DNA of 64,000 nucleotides from JAVVHH01 sp965199585. GTDB taxonomy: Bacteria > Pseudomonadota > Alphaproteobacteria > Acetobacterales > Acetobacteraceae. Positions 1 to 8,541 of this stretch are shown here, piece after piece; the first letter of the stretch is position 1, and the number at the start of each line of letters is the position of its first letter. The stretch covers positions 4,037 through 68,036 of the forward strand of contig CBDASI010000001.1 of NCBI GenBank assembly GCA_965199585.1, read 5' to 3'. Position numbers and translations under genes: made by a program. Under the pieces are notes generated by a model, which made no database searches, was not told where the DNA came from, and was given only the letters and a program-made list of their open reading frames with translations.

Positions 1-366
1 CTGCTCGCCTGGCTGCCGCCGGACGAGGCGCGGGCGGTGCTCGCCGCCGGCGACCGCGTCCGGCTGTCGGAGCGCACGCTGGTGGATGTCGATCCGCTGA
101 TGGACCGGCTGGCCGCCGTGCGCGCCCAGGGCTACGCCACTGCCGATGGCGAGAACGCCTACGGCCTGCGCACCGTCGCGGCCCCGGTGCTGGATGGGTC
201 CGGGCAGGTCCGTGCCGGGATCAGCCTGACCATCCGCGTCGAGCGGCAGGAACTCGACGCCTTCGTGGCGGCCACGCTGCCGCCGCTGCTGCGTGCCACC
301 AACGAGCTCGCCGCCGCGCTGCACAAGGTCGAGCCCGACGCTGCGCCCGCCCGGCAGCGGGCATGA
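1..366 (+). CDS. IclR-family transcriptional regulator, C-terminal part (cut by window edge)
   Basis: The reading frame is open from base 1, so the N-terminal winged-helix part lies outside the window. The visible 121 residues match the end of the IclR effector-binding domain: a GYA..DGEN segment, then AAPVLDGSGQVRAGISL, the typical strand pair lining the ligand pocket, and a closing amphipathic helix. IclR proteins usually regulate the adjacent catabolic operon and bind a pathway metabolite. Here the stop overlaps the next start (ATGA at 363-366), so regulator and acid-sugar genes are probably co-transcribed. The ligand is probably a tetronate or related acid, inferred only from the neighbours. 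Confidence 0.8.
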   Translation: MLAWLPPDEARAVLAAGDRVRLSERTLVDVDPLMDRLAAVRAQGYATADGENAYGLRTVAAPVLDGSGQVRAGISLTIRVERQELDAFVAATLPPLLRATNELAAALHKVEPDAAPARQRA

Positions 367-1460
367 AGACTTATCCGGCATCGGGCATGAGGACGGTTCG
401 CCTGCTGGCCGACGATCTGACCGGCGCGCTGGATACGATGGCGGAGTTCGCCGTCGCGGCGGCGGGGCCGCTGCACGCGTTCTGGCACGATGGCGCGCCC
501 GGCCGCTTGCCGCCGAGCGCGGCGGTCGACACCGGCACGCGCGAGGCCGGGGCCGAGGTGGCGCGCAGCCGCATCGAGGCGCTGGCGCCGATGCTGATGG
601 CCGGCGACATCGCGTTCAAGAAGCTCGACAGCCTGATGCGCGGCCAGACGCTGGCCGAGTTGGGGGCGCTGGCGGCGCGTCCGGAATGGGAGAGCTGCGT
701 CGTGGCCCCGGCGTTTCCGGCGCAGGGCCGCATCACCCGTGGCAGTCAGCAATACCAGCAGGCGGGCAGCACCTGGTCCCCGGTCGGGCCCGACCTGGTG
801 CAAGCGCTCGGGGCCCGGCGCGCCGCGCCCGGCGATCGTCTTGGCGCCGGCATCACCGTATTCGACGCCGAGACGGACGCCGACCTCGACGCCGTCGTGG
901 CGTCCGTGGGGGATCGGCGCGTGCTGTGGTGCGGCACCGCCGGCCTCGCTCAGGCACTGGCGGCCGCCGATGCCGCCTGTTCGCCGCTGGTGCCGGGGCC
1001 GGTGCTGGGTCTGTTCGGGTCCGACCAACCGGCCACCTTCGCGCAACTCCAGGCATGCGCGCCGCATTGGCTGCACTGGGCGGAGCGGACGCCGCACGAT
1101 CTCGCCGCACGGCTGGCCGACGGCCTGGCCTTGGTCAGCGTCGATCTGCCGCCGGGCCTCCTGCGCGACGAGGCGGCCGATCGCATCGGACGTGCGCTGC
1201 ATCACCTCGCGACCGATGTGGCGCGGCCCGGCACCCTGCTCGTCGCCGGCGGCGAGACGCTGCGCGGCCTCTGCCTCGCGCTCGGCGCCGAAAGCCTCGA
1301 ACTGCAAGGCCGCATCCTGCCGGGCCTGCCGCGCGCCATCCTGCGCGGCGGCGCCTGGGACGGCGTCACCATCGTGTCGAAATCCGGCGCCTTCGGGCCG
1401 CCCTCGCTGCTGCGCGACCTGCTGGCCCGCAACGGCTTCTTCCCTGAAAGGACCTCCTGA
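363..1460 (+). CDS. Four-carbon acid sugar kinase (DUF1537, OtnK/DtnK family)
   Basis: Predicted ATP-dependent kinase that phosphorylates a four-carbon aldonate such as D-threonate or D-erythronate. The N-terminal domain carries the family signature LLADDLTGALDT (about residues 14-25). VVAPAFPAQGRITRGSQQY is the substrate-domain loop, and the C-terminal nucleotide domain has the VAGGETLRGL and SKSGAFG motifs. Total length (365 residues) is somewhat shorter than the usual 400-430. A second in-frame ATG at 387 lies closer to the conserved domain and could be the true start. The gene directly precedes a PdxA-like dehydrogenase, the established pairing for kinase plus oxidative decarboxylation of tetronates to dihydroxyacetone phosphate. 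Threonate versus erythronate cannot be decided from sequence. Confidence 0.85.
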   Translation: MKTYPASGMRTVRLLADDLTGALDTMAEFAVAAAGPLHAFWHDGAPGRLPPSAAVDTGTREAGAEVARSRIEALAPMLMAGDIAFKKLDSLMRGQTLAELGALAARPEWESCVVAPAFPAQGRITRGSQQYQQAGSTWSPVGPDLVQALGARRAAPGDRLGAGITVFDAETDADLDAVVASVGDRRVLWCGTAGLAQALAAADAACSPLVPGPVLGLFGSDQPATFAQLQACAPHWLHWAERTPHDLAARLADGLALVSVDLPPGLLRDEAADRIGRALHHLATDVARPGTLLVAGGETLRGLCLALGAESLELQGRILPGLPRAILRGGAWDGVTIVSKSGAFGPPSLLRDLLARNGFFPERTS

Positions 1461-2519
1461 ATGGCTCCCCCTCTCGTCGCGAGCAACCACCTCGCGATCA
1501 CCATGGGCGACCCGGCGGGGATCGGGCCCGAGATCATCGTCAAGGCGGCCACCGCGCTGCTGCCGCGTTTGCGCGACGGCACGCTCCAGCTCGTCGTGAT
1601 CGGCGATTGCCGCGCGCTCGAAGCGGCTCGCGCCCAGTTCGCCCCGGACCTCGCGATCCCCGAGGTGACGGCCGAGTCCGAGTGGCCGGCGCTCTGCGCG
1701 CTGCAAGCCGGGCCGCCGGCCGCGGAGCCGATCCAGCCCGGCATCCTCACGGCCGATGGCGGCCGCTTCGCGTTCCAGGCCGTCGATGTCGGCGTCAAGC
1801 TGGCGTTGGCCGGCCGAATCGGCGGCATCGTCACCGCCCCGCTGAACAAGGAGGCGCTGAACCAGGCCGGCTATCACTATCCCGGCCATACCGAGATGCT
1901 GGCCGAACTCACCGGCGTCCGCGGGTCCTGCATGATGCTCGCGCACGGCAACATGCGCGTCAGCCACGTGACGACGCATATCGCGCTCGAGGACGTGCCG
2001 AAGCGGGCGACGCCGGAGCGCTTGCGCCGGGTCATCGACCTGACGCATGCGGCGGTGTCGCGGCTCGGCCTCGGCCGGGCCCGCATCGCGGTGGCCGCGC
2101 TGAACCCGCACGCCGGCGAGGGCGGGCTGTTCGGCCGCCACGACATCGACGTCGCCGCCCCGGTGATCGCCCAGGCGGTGGCGGACGGCATGGACGTGGT
2201 CGGCCCGGTCCCGGGCGACACCGTGTTCGTCAAGCTGCGCGCCGGCCAATACGACGCGGTGATCGCGAACTACCACGATCAGGGACACATTCCGGTCAAG
2301 CTGCTCGGCTTCGAGATCGACCCGGCCACCGGCAAATGGAACGACCTCTCCGGCGTCAACATCACGATGGGCCTGCCGATCATCCGCACCAGCGTGGATC
2401 ACGGCACCGCCTTCGACATCGCCGGCCAGGGCATCGCCAACCCGCGCAGCCTGATCGAGGCCGTCGAATACGCCGAATTACTGGCCGCCCCGGCCCCCCG
2501 ACAGGAACAAGCCGCATGA
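1461..2519 (+). CDS. pdxA2: PdxA2-type 4-phospho-tetronate dehydrogenase
   Basis: Member of the PdxA family, NAD-dependent and divalent-metal-dependent, which oxidises and decarboxylates 4-phosphorylated hydroxy acids. The N-terminus has the ITMGDPAGIGPEI signature, and metal ligands are visible as His173 (TTHIAL), His217 (NPHAGEGG) and His272 (NYHDQGH), with spacing like E. coli PdxA. Length of 352 residues is normal. The ATG follows the kinase stop directly, with AAAGGA upstream as ribosome binding site. Next to a DUF1537 kinase, the PdxA2 role (4-phospho-D-threonate or -erythronate to DHAP and CO2) is more likely than pyridoxal phosphate synthesis. The stop overlaps the next start (ATGA). 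Confidence 0.85.
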   Translation: MAPPLVASNHLAITMGDPAGIGPEIIVKAATALLPRLRDGTLQLVVIGDCRALEAARAQFAPDLAIPEVTAESEWPALCALQAGPPAAEPIQPGILTADGGRFAFQAVDVGVKLALAGRIGGIVTAPLNKEALNQAGYHYPGHTEMLAELTGVRGSCMMLAHGNMRVSHVTTHIALEDVPKRATPERLRRVIDLTHAAVSRLGLGRARIAVAALNPHAGEGGLFGRHDIDVAAPVIAQAVADGMDVVGPVPGDTVFVKLRAGQYDAVIANYHDQGHIPVKLLGFEIDPATGKWNDLSGVNITMGLPIIRTSVDHGTAFDIAGQGIANPRSLIEAVEYAELLAAPAPRQEQAA

Positions 2520-3646
2520 ACGCGCTCTCGACCCCCATCCTCATCGAACGCCCGGCCGCGATCCGCTTCGGCTGCGGCACGGCCAAGGAAGTCGGCGCTT
2601 ATGCCCGCGCCCAGGGGTGCCAGCGTATCCTCGTGGTCGCCGACGCCTTCAACGCCGGCCGGGTCGACCTGCTCGACCTGCCCGGCACGCCGACCGTGTT
2701 CGGCACCGTGCGGCCGGAGCCGGACATCCCCAATCTGGACGCGCTGCTGGCGATGGCCGCTGACTGCAAGCCGGATCTCGTCGTCGGCTTCGGCGGCGGC
2801 AGCGCCATGGATCTGGCCAAACTCGCCGCCGTGTTGCCCGGCAGCGGGCAGACCATCCACGAGGTCGTCGGGCCGGAGAAGGTGCAGGGCCGGGCCGCCC
2901 GCCTGGTGCAGGTGCCGACCACCGCCGGCACCGGCAGCGAGGGCGGCACCCGCTCGCTCGTCACCGACCCGGCGACGCAGAACAAGCTGGCGGTGCAGAG
3001 CCGGCATATGCTGGCCGATCTCGCCGTGGTCGACCCCGACCTGACCATGACCGTGCCGCGCGACGTGACGGCGGCGACCGGCGTTGACGCCATGGCGCAT
3101 TGCACGGAGGCGTTCACCAGCCGCAAGGCGCACCCGATGATCGACCTCTATGCGCTGGAGGGCATCCGCCTCGTCGGGCGCTATCTGCGGCGCGCGGTCG
3201 AGGACGGCACGGACGCCGAGGCGCGGGCCGGGCTGGCGCTGGCCTCGATGTATGGCGGCTTCTGCCTGGGCCCGGTGAACACCACCGCCGGGCATGCCAT
3301 CGCCTACCCGCTGGGCACGCGGCACCACATCCCGCACGGCCTGGCCTGCGCGCTGATCTTCCCGCACACGCTGGCCTGGAACGCGCCGGTCGTGGCCGAG
3401 AAGACTGCCGCGGTGCTCGACGCCCTCGGCCAGCCCGCCTCGACCGACCCGGCCACCGTCGCCGGACGCGCCGGCGCGTTCTGCACCGGGCTCGGCATGG
3501 ACATGCATCTGGGCGCGCACGGCGTCCCCGAAGACGACCTCGACGCCATGGCGACCGAGGCCCACGCGATCCGCCGCCTGCTCGACTACAACCCCCGCGA
3601 CATCACGCGCGACGAGATCGCCGCGATGTATCGCCGCGCCTTCTGA
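2516..3646 (+). CDS. Iron-containing (group III) alcohol dehydrogenase
   Basis: NAD(P)-dependent metal alcohol dehydrogenase of 376 residues. The nucleotide loop GFGGGSAMDLAK is at about 91-102, PTTAGTGSE at 134-142, and the metal ligands are Asp191 and His195 (GVDAMAHCTEA), His260 (AGHAIAYPLG) and His274 (IPHGLACA). The long frame stays open far upstream, but the ATG at 2516 overlaps the pdxA2 stop and opens exactly at the conserved N-terminus. Relatives include maleylacetate reductases, lactaldehyde reductases and 4-hydroxybutyrate dehydrogenases. In this operon it could interconvert a short hydroxy acid or aldehyde and its oxo form. The actual substrate is not evident. Confidence 0.82.
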   Translation: MNALSTPILIERPAAIRFGCGTAKEVGAYARAQGCQRILVVADAFNAGRVDLLDLPGTPTVFGTVRPEPDIPNLDALLAMAADCKPDLVVGFGGGSAMDLAKLAAVLPGSGQTIHEVVGPEKVQGRAARLVQVPTTAGTGSEGGTRSLVTDPATQNKLAVQSRHMLADLAVVDPDLTMTVPRDVTAATGVDAMAHCTEAFTSRKAHPMIDLYALEGIRLVGRYLRRAVEDGTDAEARAGLALASMYGGFCLGPVNTTAGHAIAYPLGTRHHIPHGLACALIFPHTLAWNAPVVAEKTAAVLDALGQPASTDPATVAGRAGAFCTGLGMDMHLGAHGVPEDDLDAMATEAHAIRRLLDYNPRDITRDEIAAMYRRAF

Positions 3647-3657
3647 GGAGCTGCTGC

Positions 3658-4572
3658 ATGTCCGCCACCCTGACCGACCGCCCCAAGACCAGCGCGGCGC
3701 TGCACCCCACCGGCGTGTTCAGCGCCGCCTGCACGCCGATCCGCGCGGACCTCACGCCGGATCACGCCGCCCTGTCGGCCCATTGCCGGCAGCTGCTGAC
3801 CGACGGGTGTGACGGCATCGCCCTGCTCGGCACGACCGGGGAAGCCAATTCCTTCTCCGCTGCCGAGCGGATGGCGATGCTGGAGGCCGTGGTCGGGGAC
3901 GGCGTCGCGTCGGATCGCCTGCTTCCGGGCACCGGGGTCGCGTCGTTCATGGAGACGGTCGAGCTGACCAAGCATGCGCTGTCGCTCGGGGTGCGGACCG
4001 TCGTGATGCTGCCGCCGTTCTACTACAAGAACATCTCCGATGACGGCCTGTTCGCCGCCTATGCCGCGATCGTCGAGCGCGTCGCCAACCCTGACCTGCG
4101 GGTCGTGCTGTATCACATCCCGATGTTCTCGGCGGTGCCGATCCCGATCCCGGTCATCGCCCGCCTGCGGGACGCGTTCCCCGGCACCTTCACCGGGATC
4201 AAGGACAGCTCCGGCGACCTCGCCAACATGAAGGCGCTGGTCGACGCGTTCCCGGGCTTCGCCGTGCTGGCCGGGGCGGACCCGCTGATGCTGCCGCTGC
4301 TGCGCCATGGCGGCGCCGGCTGCATCACGGCGGCCTCGAACCTGGTCGCCGGCGACCTCGCCTTCATCTACCGCCACTACGCCGACCCGGCCCAGGCCGA
4401 CGCCGTCGACCAAGCGCAGACCCGCGTCGTCGCTGCCCGCAACCGCGTCTCCGTCCTGCCGCAACTGCCGTCGATCAAGGCGCTGCTGGCGCAGAAGACC
4501 GGCAACCCGAACTGGGCGCTGGTGCGGCCGCCGATGCTCAAGCTGACCGCGGAAGAGGCGGCGCGCGTATGA
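3658..4572 (+). CDS. DapA/NanA-family class I aldolase or dehydratase
   Basis: A 304-residue (beta/alpha)8 enzyme of the dihydrodipicolinate synthase / N-acetylneuraminate lyase family. The Schiff-base lysine is Lys182 in GIKDSSGD, the proton-relay Tyr152 lies in LYHIP, and the pyruvate-binding loop is GTTGE at 58-62. The ATG at 3658 is chosen because GAGGAG sits just upstream and homology begins soon after. Housekeeping DapA is unlikely given the catabolic operon. A lyase or dehydratase acting on a 2-oxo acid made by the preceding dehydrogenases is more plausible. The following BNR-repeat gene would also fit a sialate-like lyase. The stop overlaps the next start (ATGA). Confidence 0.8.
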   Translation: MSATLTDRPKTSAALHPTGVFSAACTPIRADLTPDHAALSAHCRQLLTDGCDGIALLGTTGEANSFSAAERMAMLEAVVGDGVASDRLLPGTGVASFMETVELTKHALSLGVRTVVMLPPFYYKNISDDGLFAAYAAIVERVANPDLRVVLYHIPMFSAVPIPIPVIARLRDAFPGTFTGIKDSSGDLANMKALVDAFPGFAVLAGADPLMLPLLRHGGAGCITAASNLVAGDLAFIYRHYADPAQADAVDQAQTRVVAARNRVSVLPQLPSIKALLAQKTGNPNWALVRPPMLKLTAEEAARV

Positions 4573-5765
4573 ACGACCTTCCGCTCGAGCCCACGGCGCC
4601 CGATCCGCGCCTGACCGCCCCGGACGCGGCCCAGCTGCGCCCGCGCGCCGACGACCCGGCCCGCATCGAGGCCTACATCCCCTCGCCCTGCGTGCAGAAC
4701 CACGCCGCGCAGATCACGCCGTTGCGCGATGGCAGCCTTGGCTGCGTCTGGTTCGGCGGCACCCAGGAAGGCATCCCGGACATCTCGGTCTATTTCTCCC
4801 GGCTCGAGCCCGGCGCCGACCGTTGGCCCGACCCGGTCAAGCTCTCCGACGACGCCACCCGCTCCGAGCAGAACCCGTTGTTGTTCAACGCCCCCAACGG
4901 CGAGCTTTGGCTGCTGCATACCGCCCAGCTCGGCGGCAACCAGGACACCGCGCTCGTCCGCCGCCGCATCTCCACCGATGATGGCCGCAGCTGGAGCGCG
5001 CCGGACACCATGATCGAGCCCGGCCCGGGCTACGGCATCTTCGTCCGCCAGCCACCGGTGGTGACGAGAGACGGGCTCTGGCTCTTGCCGGGCTTCCGCT
5101 GCGTGACGCCGGCCCAAGGCAAATGGGTCGGCGATGCCGATATCAGCGAGGTCCATGTCAGCGCCGATCAGGGCCGCTCATGGACATCGCATGTCGTGCC
5201 GGAGAGCACGGGCTGCGTGCACATGAGCATCGTGCCGACCGACGATGGCTATGCCGGGTTCTTCCGCAGCCGCTGGGCCGACTCGATCTATGTCAGCCGC
5301 AGTGCCGACGGGCTGACATGGACGGCGCCGGTGCCGACCGAGTTGCCGAACAACAACTCCTCGATCCAGGCGCTCGCCCTCGCGGATGGCCGCCTGGCGA
5401 TGGTGTTCAACGCCAGCAGCGTCGCCGACGCGACGGGCCGGCGGCTCGGCCTCTACGACGATATCGGCGAGGAGGACGACGCGCCGGCCACCCCAGCCGA
5501 GGGCCGCACGGCGTTCTGGGGGGCGCCGCGCGCGCCGATGACGCTCGCGCTCTCCTCGGATGGTGGCCATACCTGGCCGACCCGGCGCGACCTCGATGTC
5601 GGCGATGGTTTCTGCATGACCAACAACAGCAAAGACCAGCTGAACCGCGAATACTCCTATCCGACGATCGCGCAAACGCCGGATGGCATGCTGCATATCG
5701 CCTATACTTACTTCCGCCGTGCCATCAAATACGTCCGCGTCAAGCCCGAATGGGCCACGAACTAA
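4569..5765 (+). CDS. BNR-repeat (sialidase-like beta-propeller) protein, no signal peptide
   Basis: Predicted 398-residue beta-propeller of the sialidase-like superfamily (COG4692 type). Asp-box (BNR) repeats are visible: STDDGRSWSAP, SADQGRSWTSH, SADGLTWTAP and SSDGGHTWPT. Unlike secreted sialidases it has no signal peptide or transmembrane segment, so it probably acts in the cytoplasm on a small imported molecule. It overlaps the DapA-family gene by 4 bp and precedes an ABC importer. Predicted neuraminidases of this sort occur in sugar-acid operons, but the chemistry is not established. A glycosidase, lyase or lactonase role is possible. Confidence 0.7.
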   Translation: MNDLPLEPTAPDPRLTAPDAAQLRPRADDPARIEAYIPSPCVQNHAAQITPLRDGSLGCVWFGGTQEGIPDISVYFSRLEPGADRWPDPVKLSDDATRSEQNPLLFNAPNGELWLLHTAQLGGNQDTALVRRRISTDDGRSWSAPDTMIEPGPGYGIFVRQPPVVTRDGLWLLPGFRCVTPAQGKWVGDADISEVHVSADQGRSWTSHVVPESTGCVHMSIVPTDDGYAGFFRSRWADSIYVSRSADGLTWTAPVPTELPNNNSSIQALALADGRLAMVFNASSVADATGRRLGLYDDIGEEDDAPATPAEGRTAFWGAPRAPMTLALSSDGGHTWPTRRDLDVGDGFCMTNNSKDQLNREYSYPTIAQTPDGMLHIAYTYFRRAIKYVRVKPEWATN

Positions 5766-5783
5766 CCAACGAGGGAGGCAGCG

Positions 5784-6569
5784 ATGCTGGCGACACCAGA
5801 GCTTGCGACCAAGAAGCTGATCCATATTGCCGGGCTGGAGAAGACCTATGCCGGCGGTAGCGTGCATGCGCTGTCCCGCATCGGCCTCGACATCGAGGAC
5901 GGCGAGTTCGTCTGCGTCGTCGGCCCGTCCGGCTGCGGCAAGAGCACGCTGCTGCGCATCCTCGCCGGCCTCGACGATTACGATAGCGGCACCGCGGCGC
6001 TGGATGGCCGGGGCATCACCGGGCCGTCACGCGACGTCGGCGTCGTGTTCCAGGCCGCCAACCTGCTGCCCTGGCTGACGGTGCGGGAGAACGTGAAGCT
6101 GCCGCTGCGCGTCGGCGGCAAGCAGAAGGCGGAGGCGGAGGATGTCGACCGCCTGCTCGACGTGGCCGGTCTGTCCGATTTCGGCGAACGCTATCCCTAC
6201 GAGCTATCGGGCGGCATGCAGCAGCGGGCCGGGATCTGCCGCGCCCTGGTGCGCAACCCGCGCATCCTGCTGATGGACGAGCCGTTCGGCGCGCTCGACG
6301 CCCTGACGCGCGAGCGCATGAACCTCGAGTTGCAGCGCATCTGGCAGGCCAGCAAGAAGACCGTGCTGCTGATCACGCATTCGATCAGCGAGGCCATCTT
6401 CCTCGCCGACCGCGTCGTCGTCATGTCGGCCCGGCCCGGCCGCGTGATCCGCGAGCTGCGCGTCGATATCCCGCGCCCACGCACCAACGACACCATCATC
6501 AGCCATCCGGACTACGCGCCGCTGGCCAAGGAAATCCGCGGGCTGCTCACCGGCCAGGGAGAAGAGTGA
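5784..6569 (+). CDS. ABC importer ATPase, nitrate/sulfonate/taurine (SsuB/TauB) family
   Basis: A 261-residue nucleotide-binding subunit with Walker A GPSGCGKS (47-54), signature LSGGMQQR (141-148), Walker B ILLMDEPFGALD (161-172) and the switch His in ITHSI. The FGALD-type Walker B and the LPWLTV segment after the Q-loop are typical of the SsuB/TauB/NrtD branch. AGGGAGG-like sequence precedes the ATG. It is translationally coupled to the permease (TGATG overlap), and the receptor follows. It powers import of the substrate of this operon, probably an organic acid rather than a sulfonate. That is inference from context. Confidence 0.88.
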   Translation: MLATPELATKKLIHIAGLEKTYAGGSVHALSRIGLDIEDGEFVCVVGPSGCGKSTLLRILAGLDDYDSGTAALDGRGITGPSRDVGVVFQAANLLPWLTVRENVKLPLRVGGKQKAEAEDVDRLLDVAGLSDFGERYPYELSGGMQQRAGICRALVRNPRILLMDEPFGALDALTRERMNLELQRIWQASKKTVLLITHSISEAIFLADRVVVMSARPGRVIRELRVDIPRPRTNDTIISHPDYAPLAKEIRGLLTGQGEE

Positions 6570-7441
6570 TGAGCGACATCGCAAACCAGCAGTCCGGGCA
6601 ACAGACCGGCCACGGCGTCGCCTCGATCGGGATCGAGATCGCGAAATCCAAGCGGCGCGGCAAGCGCGGCGTGAACGGCAGCGTCATCGGCGCCATCGGT
6701 CTCGTCGTGCTGTTCATCGTCTGGGACGTCTCGGTCCGCGTGCTGCAGGTGCCGTCCTACATCCTGCCCTCGCCGCTCTCGGTCTGGCGCGCGCTGTGGT
6801 CGGGCCTCGCGGTCAGCCCGAGCAGCCCGCTCGGCTACTACCTGCCGCTCTGGGGCACGCTGAAGAACGCCGCGATCGGCCTGTGCGTGGGTGCCGGCGC
6901 CGGGCTGGTGCTGGGCTCGCTGATGGCCGAGAGCCGGACGGTCGAGAAGCTGCTGATGCCCTATGCGTTCGCGCTGCAGAGCCTGCCCAAGGTCGCCATC
7001 GCGCCGCTGATCGTCATCTGGTTCGGCTTCGGCGACGGGTCCAAGGTCGCCATCTCGGCCCTGCTCGCCTTCTTCCCGGTGCTGATCAACAGCTTCACCG
7101 GGTTGCGCGCGACCGAGCCGGAGAAGCTGGACCTGATGCGCTCGCTCAATGCGTCGCGCTGGGAGACCTACCGCATCGTCAAGCTGCCCAACGCGGCGCC
7201 GTTCATCTTCGCGGGCCTCGACATGGCGGTCGTCTACGCCCTGCTCGGCACCATCGTCGCCGAGTTCCTGGGCGCGCAGCAGGGCATGGGCGTCGTCATC
7301 ACCCAGGCCCAGGCCGTCACCGACGTCGCGGGGGTGTTCGCCGCCCTCGTGATCCTGGGCGCGATGGGCATCCTGCTGCACACCGCCGTGCGCGGTGCCG
7401 AGAAGAAGGTCGTCCACTGGGGCGATCGCGGCCGCAAGTAA
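6569..7441 (+). CDS. ABC importer permease, SsuC/TauC family
   Basis: Inner-membrane permease of the BPD_transp_1 type, 290 residues. Hydrophobic segments run from about residue 40 (VIGAIGLVVLFIVWDVSV) through the C-terminus, and the cytoplasmic EAA-type coupling loop is seen around LRATEPEKLDLMRSLNASR. The preferred start is the ATG at 6569, which overlaps the ATPase stop by one base. A GTG one codon earlier is also possible. The N-terminal 30 residues are hydrophilic and basic, consistent with a cytoplasmic start. With the neighbouring ATPase and receptor it forms a complete importer. Confidence 0.88.
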   Translation: MSDIANQQSGQQTGHGVASIGIEIAKSKRRGKRGVNGSVIGAIGLVVLFIVWDVSVRVLQVPSYILPSPLSVWRALWSGLAVSPSSPLGYYLPLWGTLKNAAIGLCVGAGAGLVLGSLMAESRTVEKLLMPYAFALQSLPKVAIAPLIVIWFGFGDGSKVAISALLAFFPVLINSFTGLRATEPEKLDLMRSLNASRWETYRIVKLPNAAPFIFAGLDMAVVYALLGTIVAEFLGAQQGMGVVITQAQAVTDVAGVFAALVILGAMGILLHTAVRGAEKKVVHWGDRGRK

Positions 7442-7466
7442 TTAAAGCAAACGGGAGGAACATCAC

Positions 7467-8537
7467 ATGGATCGTCGCACGCTACTCGCTGGACTGAGCG
7501 CCTTTTCGGCCGCCATGGCGCTGGGGCCGCGCAGCTCCTTCGCCCAAACCAACCTCAAGCCCGTTCGCATCGGCATCGGCCTGAAGGCCATGGGGCCCAG
7601 CGTCATCAACCTGCTGATCGGCGAGATCCTCGGCTACAACGCCGCCGAGGGCCTGACCGTCAAGCCGATGGCGCTCGGCGGCAACGCCAACGTCCAGGTG
7701 GCGACCGATCGTGGCGACGTGGATATCGGCATCGGCGTGCCGTCCTACGCGCTGCCGATCATGGCCAAGGGCGAATACGGCCAGGCGGTCTATTTCTACC
7801 AATACACCTACCCGTATAAATGGGACGTGGCGGTCAAGCCGGGCAGCAAGACGGCGTCCTATGCCGACCTCAAGGGCCTCAACATCGGCGTCTCCGATTT
7901 CGGCGGCACCGAATACCCGGTCACCCGCAACATCCTCAAGAACATGGGGATCGACCCCGATCGCGACGTGAAATGGACCGCCGTCGGCAACGGCGTGCAG
8001 GCCGGCATCGCGCTGCAGCGCGGCGCGATCGACGCGCTGGCCTATTACGACACCGGGTTCGGCGTCATCGACGGGGCCGGCATCCCGCTCGCCATGCTGC
8101 CGCGGCCGGCCAACCTGCCGATGATCGGCGGCCAGTTCCTCATGGCGCTGCGCCCACGGCTGACCGCGGACCGGGCCATGCTGGTCGGCTTCGGCCGCTC
8201 GACGGCCAAGGCCTCCACCTTCCTGCTCGCCGACCCCGCCGCCGGCGCCCGCGCGTTCCTGAAGATGTATCCCGAGACCGCCCCGCGCGGATCGACCGAG
8301 GAGCAGGGCGTCAAGGCCGTGCTCGAGGCGATCAGCCGGCGCATCAAGCTGTACGAGCCGCCGTACCCCAACACCAAGATGGGTGCGATCAACCCGGCCG
8401 AACTCACCGCCGAAGCCGCACTCAACGGGTTCGACGTCAAGGATGTCAGCCAATACTACACCAACGACTTGATCGCCGAGATCGACGACTTCGATGCCGA
8501 GAAGATCCGCGCCTCGGCCAAGTCCTACACGGGCTGA
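7467..8537 (+). CDS. ABC importer substrate-binding protein, NMT1/SsuA-like
   Basis: Periplasmic receptor of 356 residues. The N-terminus MDRRTLLAGLSAFSAAMAL has a twin-arginine-like signal followed by an AQT cleavage region near residue 27, so Tat export is possible. The body matches the NMT1/SsuA type II binding fold: VRIGIGLKAMGPSVINLLIG, then DVDIGIGVPSYALP, and the DLKGLNIGVSDFGG segment opening the second lobe. A GGGAGG ribosome site lies about 10 bases before the ATG. It completes the ATPase-permease-receptor set. Ligand unknown, probably the acid consumed by the upstream enzymes. Confidence 0.85.
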   Translation: MDRRTLLAGLSAFSAAMALGPRSSFAQTNLKPVRIGIGLKAMGPSVINLLIGEILGYNAAEGLTVKPMALGGNANVQVATDRGDVDIGIGVPSYALPIMAKGEYGQAVYFYQYTYPYKWDVAVKPGSKTASYADLKGLNIGVSDFGGTEYPVTRNILKNMGIDPDRDVKWTAVGNGVQAGIALQRGAIDALAYYDTGFGVIDGAGIPLAMLPRPANLPMIGGQFLMALRPRLTADRAMLVGFGRSTAKASTFLLADPAAGARAFLKMYPETAPRGSTEEQGVKAVLEAISRRIKLYEPPYPNTKMGAINPAELTAEAALNGFDVKDVSQYYTNDLIAEIDDFDAEKIRASAKSYTG

Positions 8538-8541
8538 CGGC

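Noticed and set aside
159..2402. A 747-codon open frame on the minus strand
   Set aside because: It lies antisense to the kinase and dehydrogenase genes, is rich in Arg/Gly/Ala with no domain pattern, and is a typical shadow of high-GC coding DNA.
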